A stretch of DNA of 52,174 nt from Bacteroidota bacterium (lineage in GTDB: Bacteria > Bacteroidota > Bacteroidia > 2-12-FULL-35-15), in NCBI GenBank assembly GCA_947447995.1, contig CANFLQ010000008.1, forward strand, positions 1 to 52,174. The letters are read 5' to 3'. Shown in pieces: positions 19,762 to 27,548 of this stretch (position 1 is its first letter; each line of letters opens with the position of its first letter). A program made the position numbers and the translations under genes. Below the pieces are notes generated by a model, which did no database searches, had not been told where the DNA came from, and was given only the letters and a program-made list of their open reading frames with translations.

Positions 19762-21468
19762 TTATTTAGTATATTTTCGTATACGCACAAAACGATAGGA
19801 AATAGCAAATACTAGAATAACTATAAAAGGCATTAATACATTTATTAGTTGCCATTTTAAACGTTCGTTCAAAACTTTTTTCTTGTCGAGTAAGCGTAAG
19901 GTTAATTCCCTTGCACGAACGCTTATTAAGCCCGAATCATCGCAGAGGTAATTGATACAATTTAAAATAAAATTTTTGTTACCATAGGTTTGATTGGTAT
20001 ATTTATCATAGCCTAAAGGGTATGGCTTTTTTGTAGAATATTGAATTTCATTTCTAATTATATCTCCGTCGGAAATTACTATCATTTGTGTATTTAGACT
20101 TTTTTCTTTATAGGGTAAAGAGTTAGGTTGAATAAATTGAGGAAGTATGCGGTTTTTGAAAACGGACTCAAATTTCCCTTCCAACAAAATAGCTACAGGT
20201 TGGTAAGAATCTGTAAAAATATTTTCATCTGGGCGCATCGTTGCCATTCTTAAATCAATAGGAACAGGTGCTTTTAGTGTTTTAGAATATTTTGAGGTTT
20301 GTAATAAAATTGTTTTTTTGATTCCTTTTGCAGAAACAGTGTCAATACTGGAAACGAAATCAAGTTTAATTACCTCTAAATTTTTTATAATAGGATGATT
20401 GCCAATAGGCATTATTAATGGAGAGAACCACCAGGGTTTTAATTCAAAACGGGGTTCTTGTCCAGCAAATGCTGTATTTACTGGAATTGCTGACGATTGC
20501 ATATCCACAATTAAATTTGGATTGATGCGTACGCCATATTTAAAAAGTTGATTTTCTATATTTATATCAATAGGTGTAGCGATTGTTCCTCCTGATTTGC
20601 GAAGACTGTCGACGCTGGTATTTACAGGGTCAATTAACCACAGTACCTTACCGCCATTCATTACAAACTGATCAATGATGTACTTATCTTTTTCAGAAAA
20701 AGCGGTATCTGGTTTTGCTATGATGACGGCTTTTAATCCTTGTAATACATTTGCTTGTCCTTGAATTGTCAATCTCTTTACCGAATAAAATTCACTAAGT
20801 GAAGAGGCTATGTCGTTAAGTGAAAGAGTATCTAATTCTCCATGACCTTCGATAAATGCTACTTGCGGACGAAGATGTGAGCTTAAATTATGAATGCAGC
20901 TTGCAAATTCGTATTCTAGGGCTTGTATCGAATTGTTTAATTGCATTTCGGATGATTGTCCGAGTTGTGTTTTTAATAGTTGCCATGGCATTTCTTTGCC
21001 ATTAAAAGTAACTAAAGCAACTGGCCATATTACTTGTTGGGAACTACTGTTTTTATTTTTTACTTCCAAATTGGTTGGTTGCAAACCTTTTTCGTAAAGT
21101 TGTTTAAAAAGTTCTTCTTGTTTTTTTTTGTCGGTACTTTCATTTGGATTTATAAATTCATATTCGATATTATCGTCTGAATAGGTTTTAAACTCATCTA
21201 GCATTTCTTGGGTCTCGTTTCGCAAGTGTTTAAATCCAGCAGGGAAGGCTTCGTCTTTACCCATGTATACTTTAACGTATACTATATCATTCAAATTGTT
21301 TAACAATTTTTTTGTTGCATTGGAAAGCGTATAGCGCTTTTCGGAGGTAAGGTCAAATCTGTGAAAAATAAACGATCCCACAAAGTTTAGCAATACCAAT
21401 ATGGTGATAGCTAATATCAGTGTGGTTATATTTCGTTTTTTATTAGAGTTCAAAGTATGTTTTACCAT
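19762..21468 (-). CDS. gldG: Gliding-motility ABC transporter substrate-binding-like protein GldG
   Basis: GldG pairs with GldF and the ATPase GldA as an ABC transporter linked to gliding in Bacteroidota. The 568-residue protein has an N-terminal membrane anchor (residues about 12-35) followed by FDLTSEKRYTLSNATKKLL, diagnostic of the GldG/DUF4350-like family. A large periplasmic domain and a C-terminal membrane helix near 540-562 follow. Its start overlaps the gldF stop by 7 bases, so the two are translationally coupled. No gldA lies in the window. Confidence 0.93.
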   Translation of the reverse strand: MVKHTLNSNKKRNITTLILAITILVLLNFVGSFIFHRFDLTSEKRYTLSNATKKLLNNLNDIVYVKVYMGKDEAFPAGFKHLRNETQEMLDEFKTYSDDNIEYEFINPNESTDKKKQEELFKQLYEKGLQPTNLEVKNKNSSSQQVIWPVALVTFNGKEMPWQLLKTQLGQSSEMQLNNSIQALEYEFASCIHNLSSHLRPQVAFIEGHGELDTLSLNDIASSLSEFYSVKRLTIQGQANVLQGLKAVIIAKPDTAFSEKDKYIIDQFVMNGGKVLWLIDPVNTSVDSLRKSGGTIATPIDINIENQLFKYGVRINPNLIVDMQSSAIPVNTAFAGQEPRFELKPWWFSPLIMPIGNHPIIKNLEVIKLDFVSSIDTVSAKGIKKTILLQTSKYSKTLKAPVPIDLRMATMRPDENIFTDSYQPVAILLEGKFESVFKNRILPQFIQPNSLPYKEKSLNTQMIVISDGDIIRNEIQYSTKKPYPLGYDKYTNQTYGNKNFILNCINYLCDDSGLISVRARELTLRLLDKKKVLNERLKWQLINVLMPFIVILVFAISYRFVRIRKYTK

Positions 21469-22193
21469 TTTCTGCTTTCAATCACCGTTCGTGTGCTCAC
21501 AATAAATAAAGCTATCAAACTGATGAAATAGATAATATCTCTAGTGTCAATAACACCACGACTCATAGACGCATAATGATTATCGATACCTAAAGCTAAA
21601 ATAATATTATCAATACTGATGAGTAAGGGGAATGCACTAATAAGGTCAAACCCTCTGTAAATAAATAAACATAGGAATAGTGCAAATATAAATGACACTA
21701 CTTGATTATCGGTAATTGCAGATGCAAAAATACCGATAGCAACAAATGCCGCACCTAAAAAAAGTAAACCAATATAAGAGCCCCACATTCCACCCGTATC
21801 AATGTTGCCTATTGGGCTGCCTAATTTATTTACCGAATAATAATAGATCAATGTTGGTAGCAATGAAAATATTACAAGAGTAAAGCCTGCAAAATATTTT
21901 GCTAAAATTATTTGTAGATCAGTTAGTGGTTTAGTCAATAACAATTCAATGGTACCTCCTTTTTTTTCATCGGCAAAGGAACGCATGGTAATAGCTGGAA
22001 TTAAAAATAAAAATACCCAAGGAGCAATAATAAATAATGTATCTATATTGGCATAACCGTTATCCAACAAGTTGGAGTCTGTTGGTAGTACCCACATAAA
22101 TAAACCGATTACTAATAAAAATACTGTGATGGTAATATAACCGATAAGGGAACTTAAAAAACTACGTATCTCTTTTTTTAACAGTGTAAGCAT
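21462..22193 (-). CDS. gldF: Gliding-motility ABC transporter permease GldF
   Basis: The 243-residue protein is an ABC-2-type permease with six hydrophobic helices. The motif PAITMRSFADEKKGGTIELLLTKPLTD is typical of GldF and related permeases that pair with a GldG-like subunit. It heads the leftward gldF-gldG unit and overlaps gldG by 7 bases. Role in gliding or in a more general transport step is inferred from the family. Confidence 0.93.
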   Translation of the reverse strand: MLTLLKKEIRSFLSSLIGYITITVFLLVIGLFMWVLPTDSNLLDNGYANIDTLFIIAPWVFLFLIPAITMRSFADEKKGGTIELLLTKPLTDLQIILAKYFAGFTLVIFSLLPTLIYYYSVNKLGSPIGNIDTGGMWGSYIGLLFLGAAFVAIGIFASAITDNQVVSFIFALFLCLFIYRGFDLISAFPLLISIDNIILALGIDNHYASMSRGVIDTRDIIYFISLIALFIVSTRTVIESRKW

Positions 22194-22202
22194 ATCTGGT
22201 TA

Positions 22203-22210
22203 CAAAAGTA
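22203..22210 (-). promoter_or_regulatory. Candidate -7 box of the gldFG promoter
   Basis: Reading leftward, TACTTTTG fits the Bacteroidota -7 consensus TAnnTTTG and lies 10 bases before the gldF start codon, so the mRNA would have almost no leader. A clear -33 TTG is not visible. Confidence 0.45.
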
Positions 22211-22296
22211 CTATTTTTAAAATAAATCTGGATCTAAAATTGAAATATTAGGTAAACGGCGGCATTTGAAAAATTTTAATTTTCAATTTTTTGGAT

Positions 22297-22304
22297 TATA
22301 TTTG
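22297..22304 (+). promoter_or_regulatory. Candidate -7 box upstream of the TPR genes
   Basis: TATATTTG matches TAnnTTTG and lies about 80 bases before the first TPR gene, divergent from the gldFG promoter. The -33 element is not convincing. Confidence 0.4.
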
Positions 22305-22382
22305 TAAGTACTAGGGCTGGGGATAATAAATTAAGGCATAGGTTGATATTTAGTCTTAAATCTCAAAATTTGAATATTAAAA

Positions 22383-23408
22383 ATGAACTTTGGAGAATAT
22401 ATGAGTAGGGTGTTTTTTTTTGTTGTCAGTTTTTTTTTAGTAATAAACTTTACATTTGCGCAAAACGCTAGAAAGTTTTTTAATAGCGCAATGGTTAAAT
22501 ATTCTCTTCAGAACTTTGGCGGTGCTTTAACCGATTTTAATAAAGCCATTGAATTAAATACCAGATTTGAATTAGCGTATTTAAAAAGAGGAATAACGAA
22601 GTGTGAAATATTTGACTATGCCGGCGCTATACTTGATTTTACTAAGGTTGCTGAGCTAAATCCTAAAAATAGAGCCGCTTATTATAACCGAGGCAATGCA
22701 AAAAAAAACAGTAACGATTATACTGGCGCTATTGAAGATTTTAGCAAAGCAATAGAATTAAATCACAAAGATGCTTTTGCATTCTACAGCAGAGGTTATT
22801 CAAAAAATTGCTTAAAGGATTATTTGGGTGCTATTAAGGATTATAATCAAGTAATTAAGCTGAAGCCAAAAGATGCTTATGCATATTATAATAGAGGACT
22901 TGCAAAGGAAAATTTATTGGATTTAGAATGCGCTGTGGAAGATTATAACAAAGCAATAAAGATTAATCCAAATGACGAGAATGCCTTTTATAAAAGAGGA
23001 GACATTAAATATAAATTAAAAAAATATACAGCTGCAATTGCCGATTACACAAAAGCATTGGAACTAAATGGTGAAGATGAGTACGCGTATTTGATGAGAG
23101 GATTATCCAAAGCAGAATTGAATGATTACAAAGGGGCGATACAAGATTACAATATGGCAATTTTATATAATCCTAATTATGGAGAACAGGCCTATTTTAG
23201 TAGAGCTGTGGCAAAAGATTATTTGAAAGATTACACGGCTGCCATTGCTAATTTTACTAAAGCAATTGAAATAAAACCTGATTTTAAGGAAGCTTACTAT
23301 TACAGAGGGTTAATAAAATACAAAATTCAAGATACCGAAGGCGCACTTTCAGATGCTAAAAAAGCAATTGAATTGGGTTATAAAAATTCCGAGGTTCATT
23401 CTGAATAG
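22383..23408 (+). CDS. Secreted TPR-repeat protein
   Basis: The 341-residue product has an N-terminal signal peptide; the hydrophobic core FFFVVSFFLVINFTFA ends at Ala-Gln, so cleavage is expected near residue 27. The rest is roughly nine tandem tetratricopeptide repeats of 34 residues with the pattern AYYNRGxAKxxLxDYxGAIxDYxKAIELNP. It is therefore a periplasmic or outer-membrane scaffold with unknown partner. The ATG at 22401 (MSRVFFF) would give a more typical signal peptide and is an alternative start. It is tandem with a second TPR gene 39 bases downstream. Confidence 0.85.
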   Translation: MNFGEYMSRVFFFVVSFFLVINFTFAQNARKFFNSAMVKYSLQNFGGALTDFNKAIELNTRFELAYLKRGITKCEIFDYAGAILDFTKVAELNPKNRAAYYNRGNAKKNSNDYTGAIEDFSKAIELNHKDAFAFYSRGYSKNCLKDYLGAIKDYNQVIKLKPKDAYAYYNRGLAKENLLDLECAVEDYNKAIKINPNDENAFYKRGDIKYKLKKYTAAIADYTKALELNGEDEYAYLMRGLSKAELNDYKGAIQDYNMAILYNPNYGEQAYFSRAVAKDYLKDYTAAIANFTKAIEIKPDFKEAYYYRGLIKYKIQDTEGALSDAKKAIELGYKNSEVHSE

Positions 23409-23447
23409 AGAATTTGGTGATTTTTTGTAAGTAATTAAATGGTTTGT

Positions 23448-24260
23448 ATGAAAAAAATAATAGTAATTTTTATTTTATTTATAGCGTCAATTTATATCAG
23501 CTATTCTCAAACTGCGTTAACGTATTATAATTTGGCATGTTCTAAAGTTAAGCTGGGCGACTATAACGGGGCGATTACAGATTTTGATAAATGTATTGCA
23601 AATGATGCTACTAATTCTAAAGCATATTATATTCGAGGAGCAGTTAAGGCGGAATTAAATGATCACAATGGTGCATTGTTGGATTTTAATACTGCCATAA
23701 ATATAGAATCAAAAGATGCTACCTATTATTATTCTAGAGCATTTTCAAAAATGGAATTGAATGATGCGCAGGGAGCGTTGTCAGACTTTAGTAAGTCCTT
23801 AGAATTAGATACTAAAAATCCTGAAAGTTTTTATAACAGAGGAATTATTTATGCAGATTTTAATAAATATTCGGATGCGTTATCAGATTTTAATGCTGCA
23901 ATAAAAATTAACAGTAGCAATGCGGAATATTACCATAACAGAGCAGCTTTAAAAACAGACATGCAGGACTATAGCGGTGCTGTGGCGGATTATAACAGAA
24001 TTGTTGAATTAAATGCCGAAGATTATAAAGCCTATTATAGCAGGGCGATAGTTAAAGCAAATTTAAAAGATTTTAAAGGTGCAATTGCAGATTACTCCAC
24101 AGCGATTAGTTTAACTCCCAAAGATGCAAAAGCTTTTTATAATAGAGGTGTTGCAAAAGCAAATTTACAGGATAAAAAAGGCGCTTGTGCTGACTGGGAA
24201 AAGTCCGCCGAACTTGGATATAGCAAGGCTTTTGAAAAGTGCAAGGAACGTTGCAATTAG
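23448..24260 (+). CDS. Secreted TPR-repeat protein, paralogue
   Basis: This product of about 270 residues starts with a signal peptide (MKKIIVIFILFIASIYISYSQ) and carries about seven TPR units closely related to those of the preceding gene. The end GACADWEKSAELGYSKAFEKC resembles Sel1-like/TPR termini. I prefer the ATG at 23448 because it begins a textbook signal peptide; an in-frame ATG at 23439 is also possible. Likely a tandem duplicate of the upstream gene; partner unknown. Confidence 0.85.
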   Translation: MKKIIVIFILFIASIYISYSQTALTYYNLACSKVKLGDYNGAITDFDKCIANDATNSKAYYIRGAVKAELNDHNGALLDFNTAINIESKDATYYYSRAFSKMELNDAQGALSDFSKSLELDTKNPESFYNRGIIYADFNKYSDALSDFNAAIKINSSNAEYYHNRAALKTDMQDYSGAVADYNRIVELNAEDYKAYYSRAIVKANLKDFKGAIADYSTAISLTPKDAKAFYNRGVAKANLQDKKGACADWEKSAELGYSKAFEKCKERCN

Positions 24261-24375
24261 TTTAATTAAATGTTTTTTTTAGTTCTTACCAACCACTCTA
24301 AATTGATAGAGATTAGCGCATTTTTTTTATAATATCCTCACAAATAGTTAGCTTTTTATTTATCTCACAGATGTA

Positions 24376-24409
24376 TGATTGTAATCACAATGCAAGGTGA
24401 TCTAGATCA
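24376..24409 (+). promoter_or_regulatory. Two FNR/CRP-family-like operators upstream of DUF2892-OsmC
   Basis: Two sites fit TGAT-N4-ATCA: TGATTGTAATCA at 24376-24387 and the perfect palindrome TGATCTAGATCA at 24398-24409. Their centres are 22 bases apart, two helical turns, so dimers would bind the same DNA face. They lie about 90 bases above the promoter of the DUF2892 gene. The half-site resembles the FNR-type site TTGAT-N4-ATCAA; control by oxygen, NO or redox is inference. Confidence 0.55.
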
Positions 24410-24496
24410 TGTTTTTGCTAAAAATACATGAGCAACTTTACAAGTAAATAAAAAAACTTGTGTAACAAAAGTGGCTGTAGGGCTTTTTTTTGTCTA

Positions 24497-24504
24497 TACT
24501 TTTG
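24497..24504 (+). promoter_or_regulatory. -7 box of the DUF2892-OsmC promoter
   Basis: TACTTTTG fits TAnnTTTG and lies 32 bases upstream of the DUF2892 start. No good -33 element is present, which would fit activator-dependent transcription from the two palindromes above. Confidence 0.5.
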
Positions 24505-24536
24505 ACTAAAATATTAATTAAAAAAACTAAAAAAAG

Positions 24537-24740
24537 ATGAAAAAAAATGTAGGTTCAGCAGATAAAATTATAAGGATTTTAGCTGCAGTTTTAATTGCAG
24601 TTTTGTATTTTACAAATCAAATTTCGGGAACGGCAGCAATTGCACTATTGGTTATAGCAGGTGTTTTTATTGTTACCAGTTTTATGAGTTTTTGCCCGCT
24701 GTATTATCCTTTTGGTATTTCTACAAGAAAAAAAGAGTAA
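24537..24740 (+). CDS. DUF2892 (YgaP-type) small membrane protein
   Basis: The 67-residue protein begins KKNVGSADKIIRILAA, has two hydrophobic segments (about residues 12-28 and 31-50) and ends with CPLYYPFGISTRKK. That is the DUF2892 pattern found alone or fused to rhodanese in YgaP. Family members often occur with sulfur, redox or NO-response genes. It is followed 36 bases later by an OsmC-family gene, probably in one transcript. Confidence 0.85.
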   Translation: MKKNVGSADKIIRILAAVLIAVLYFTNQISGTAAIALLVIAGVFIVTSFMSFCPLYYPFGISTRKKE

Positions 24741-24776
24741 TAAGTAATTTTTAAATTAATAAAATAAATAAATAAG

Positions 24777-25214
24777 ATGAGCACAACACATGTATATGAT
24801 GTAGCAGTAAATTGGGACGTTGACAGAAAAGGAATATTAAGTTCTACTGTTTTAATACCAACCATTGAAGTTGCAACACCCCCCGAATTTTCTAAAGGAA
24901 TTCCAGGTATTTGGTCACCAGAGCATTTGTTTATTGCGGCAGTTAATAGCTGTTTAATGACCACTTTTTTATCCATTGCCGAAAATTCAAAATTAGAGTT
25001 TGAGTTGTTTAGTTCTAATGCTACAGGCAAACTTGAAATGATTGAAGGTGAATTAATGATTAGTGAAATAACGCTTATGCCAGTGGTAACTATAAAAGCG
25101 GAAAAAGACAAAGAAAGGGTAGAGCGTATTTTACAAAAATCGGAAGCCGCTTGTTTGATTTCAAATTCAATAAAGTCGAAAATATTTTTTTCTCCCGAAG
25201 TGAAAATAGCCTAA
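24777..25214 (+). CDS. OsmC/Ohr-family peroxiredoxin-like protein
   Basis: OsmC-family proteins reduce organic hydroperoxides through two cysteines. The 145-residue product has both: Cys59 in AAVNSCLMTTFLS and Cys126 in SEAACLISNSIK, at family spacing. The sequence PEHLFIAAVNSCL is the OsmC fold's central helix. Linkage to DUF2892 and upstream FNR-like sites suggests a redox-responsive unit; the precise substrate cannot be read. A terminator follows. Confidence 0.88.
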   Translation: MSTTHVYDVAVNWDVDRKGILSSTVLIPTIEVATPPEFSKGIPGIWSPEHLFIAAVNSCLMTTFLSIAENSKLEFELFSSNATGKLEMIEGELMISEITLMPVVTIKAEKDKERVERILQKSEAACLISNSIKSKIFFSPEVKIA

Positions 25215-25237
25215 TCTTGTTTAAATGAAATTGCATG

Positions 25238-25271
25238 CGGCAAATCTAATTTAGGTTTGCCGTTTTTTTTT
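25238..25271 (+). terminator. Terminator after the OsmC gene
   Basis: CGGCAAATCTAA pairs with TTAGGTTTGCCG with one wobble pair, followed by nine T residues. It lies 24 bases after the OsmC stop. Confidence 0.85.
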
Positions 25272-25310
25272 GAAACTTATTTTTTTTCTTTACATCCTCT
25301 ATTCATACTG

Positions 25311-25318
25311 TATATTTG
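25311..25318 (+). promoter_or_regulatory. -7 box upstream of the M3 peptidase
   Basis: TATATTTG matches TAnnTTTG 21 bases before the start codon, giving a short leader. No clear -33 match at standard spacing. Confidence 0.45.
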
Positions 25319-25338
25319 TATAAATAAAAAACTAGAAT

Positions 25339-27378
25339 ATGAGCAATCCATTATTACAAGAGTTTAAAACCCCATTTAATACTATTCCTTTTAATGAAAT
25401 TAAAAAGGAACACTATCAACCTGCTATGGAAAAGGCAATGGCAATGGGTAGGGCAGATATTCAATCCATAAAAAATAATGCGGCACCGCCTGATTTTAAT
25501 AATACTATTGAAGCATTAGAAAGAAGCGGAAAACTGCTGGATACAATCTCCAGTATTTTTTTTAATTTGAATAGTTGTGAAACGAGTGATGAAATGCAAC
25601 AAATAGCTCAGGACTTATCTCCAATGCTTTCGGCATATTCGGATGATATTTTGTTGGACGATGATCTATTTAAAAAAATTAAGACAGCTTATGAAAATTC
25701 AGATAAACAGCAGCTCACGAAAGAGCAGTTAATGTTGTTAGAAAAAACATACAAAAGTTTTGTGCGCAATGGTGCTAATTTAAATGACGCATCAAAAAAT
25801 AAATTAAAAGAGATCAATACCAGATTATCCATTTTAAGTTTGAATTTTGGAGAAAATTTGCTGAAAGATTCCAATCAGTTTGAAATGTGGATTGATAATG
25901 AAGCTGACTTAAAAGGCTTACCTGATGGGGTGAAGGAAGCAGCACGTATGTCGGCCAAAGAAAAAGGTAAAGATAATTTGTGGTTGTTTACACTAGATTA
26001 CCCATCCTACATTCCGTTCATGATGTTTGCTGATAACAGGGAGTTGCGCAAAAAATTATACATGGCATTTGGTTCTCGATCTTTTAACAACAATGAATAC
26101 AATAATGAAAATATCGTGAAGGAAATTGCAGGATTGCGACATAAAAAGGCATTGCTATTGGGCTATGCTTCGCATGCCGATATTGTATTAGAAGAACGAA
26201 TGGCTGAAAAGCCGGAAAAGGTTTATAAATTATTGGACGAGCTTTTGGAACATGCCAAACCTGTTGCATTTGATGAATTAAAAGAAGTACAGGACTTATG
26301 TAATACGTTAAATGGTCCAAATCCTATGGAGCGTTGGGACTTTTCCTATTACTCGGAAAAATTAAAAAACGAAAAGTTTGCTATCAACGATGAAATTTTA
26401 AAACCATATTTTCAATTGGAAAAAGTAATTGAAGGGGCTTTTAAAACAGCTGAAAAATTGTATGGCATTACGTTTGAAAAGCGCGACGATATTCAGGTGT
26501 ATCATAAAGAGGTAAGTACGTATGATGTGAAAGATGCAAATGGGAAACATGTATCTATTTTTTATGCCGATTTTTTTCCTCGTCCCAGCAAACGAAACGG
26601 TGCATGGATGACTTCATTTAGAGGTCAGAATAAATACGATAACAAGGAACAACGCCCTTTTGTTTCTATTGTTTGCAACTTTACTAAACCTACCGAAACT
26701 AAACCGTCGTTACTTACTTTTAATGAGGTAACAACATTGTTTCATGAGTTTGGGCATGCGTTGCATGGTATGTTAGCCGACGGGCATTATGAAAGTTTGA
26801 GTGGAACATCTGTATATTGGGATTTTGTGGAATTACCATCACAGTTAATGGAAAACTGGTGTTACGAAAAAGAGTGCTTAGATTTGTTTGCTCGTCATTA
26901 TCAAACCAATCAAATGATTCCAATTGAATTGGTGCAAAAAATAAAAGACAGTGCTAATTTTTTAAGTGGTTACCAAACTGTTCGTCAGGTTGGATTAGGA
27001 CGATTAGATTTAGCTTGGCATAATTTAACAGAAATTCCAACAAATACTGTAAATGAATTTGAAACCAATGCCACTATTGAAACGGAATTATTCGCACCTG
27101 TAAAGGGTGTTAATACTTCTTGTGCATTTTCGCATATCTTTCAAGGTGGATATTCTGCGGGATATTACAGCTATAAATGGGCAGAAGTGTTGGAAGCTGA
27201 TACATTTGAATACTTTTTAGAAACAGGCGTTTTTAATAAAAACACAGCAAAAAAATTTAAAGACAATATTCTTTCCCGCGGCGGTAGCGAGCATCCAATG
27301 GAATTGTATAAAAAATTTAGAGGGCAGGAGCCTTCAACAAAACCGTTGTTAAGGAAGAGTGGGCTTTTGAAAAGGTAG
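25339..27378 (+). CDS. M3-family oligopeptidase (dipeptidyl carboxypeptidase / oligopeptidase A type)
   Basis: M3 zinc metallopeptidases trim short peptides. The 679-residue protein has the zinc motif HEFGH at residues 469-473 within TLFHEFGHALHGML, and a third ligand region about 25 residues on (SGTSVYWDFVELPSQLMENW). The C-terminal FSHIFQGGYSAGYYSYKWAEVLEAD is also diagnostic. No signal peptide is present at the N-terminus (MSNPLLQEFKTPF), so it is probably cytoplasmic. Dcp and PrlC-type members are hard to tell apart by eye. Confidence 0.93.
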   Translation: MSNPLLQEFKTPFNTIPFNEIKKEHYQPAMEKAMAMGRADIQSIKNNAAPPDFNNTIEALERSGKLLDTISSIFFNLNSCETSDEMQQIAQDLSPMLSAYSDDILLDDDLFKKIKTAYENSDKQQLTKEQLMLLEKTYKSFVRNGANLNDASKNKLKEINTRLSILSLNFGENLLKDSNQFEMWIDNEADLKGLPDGVKEAARMSAKEKGKDNLWLFTLDYPSYIPFMMFADNRELRKKLYMAFGSRSFNNNEYNNENIVKEIAGLRHKKALLLGYASHADIVLEERMAEKPEKVYKLLDELLEHAKPVAFDELKEVQDLCNTLNGPNPMERWDFSYYSEKLKNEKFAINDEILKPYFQLEKVIEGAFKTAEKLYGITFEKRDDIQVYHKEVSTYDVKDANGKHVSIFYADFFPRPSKRNGAWMTSFRGQNKYDNKEQRPFVSIVCNFTKPTETKPSLLTFNEVTTLFHEFGHALHGMLADGHYESLSGTSVYWDFVELPSQLMENWCYEKECLDLFARHYQTNQMIPIELVQKIKDSANFLSGYQTVRQVGLGRLDLAWHNLTEIPTNTVNEFETNATIETELFAPVKGVNTSCAFSHIFQGGYSAGYYSYKWAEVLEADTFEYFLETGVFNKNTAKKFKDNILSRGGSEHPMELYKKFRGQEPSTKPLLRKSGLLKR

Positions 27379-27417
27379 ACTATTGATGTTATAATTCCCT
27401 GTATTTTTAAAATTGGG

Positions 27418-27468
27418 TTAAGACGAAGTTGAAAATAATGTTCATTTTTAGTTTCGTCTTAATTTTTT
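27418..27468 (+). terminator. Terminator after the M3 peptidase
   Basis: TTAAGACGAA pairs with TTCGTCTTAA and the stem continues inward with wobble pairs, followed by six T residues. Confidence 0.75.
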
Positions 27469-27496
27469 ATTTGCATGTCGGTATATTTGTTTTGTT

Positions 27497-27504
27497 TAAC
27501 TTTG
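27497..27504 (+). promoter_or_regulatory. -7 box upstream of the giant adhesin
   Basis: TAACTTTG matches TAnnTTTG, with TTTG at 27470-27473 as a possible -33 element 23 bases away. It lies about 45 bases before the start codon. Confidence 0.5.
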
Positions 27505-27548
27505 TTTGCGAATTAATAATTGAATTCGTTTTTTTAATTTTAGATTAA

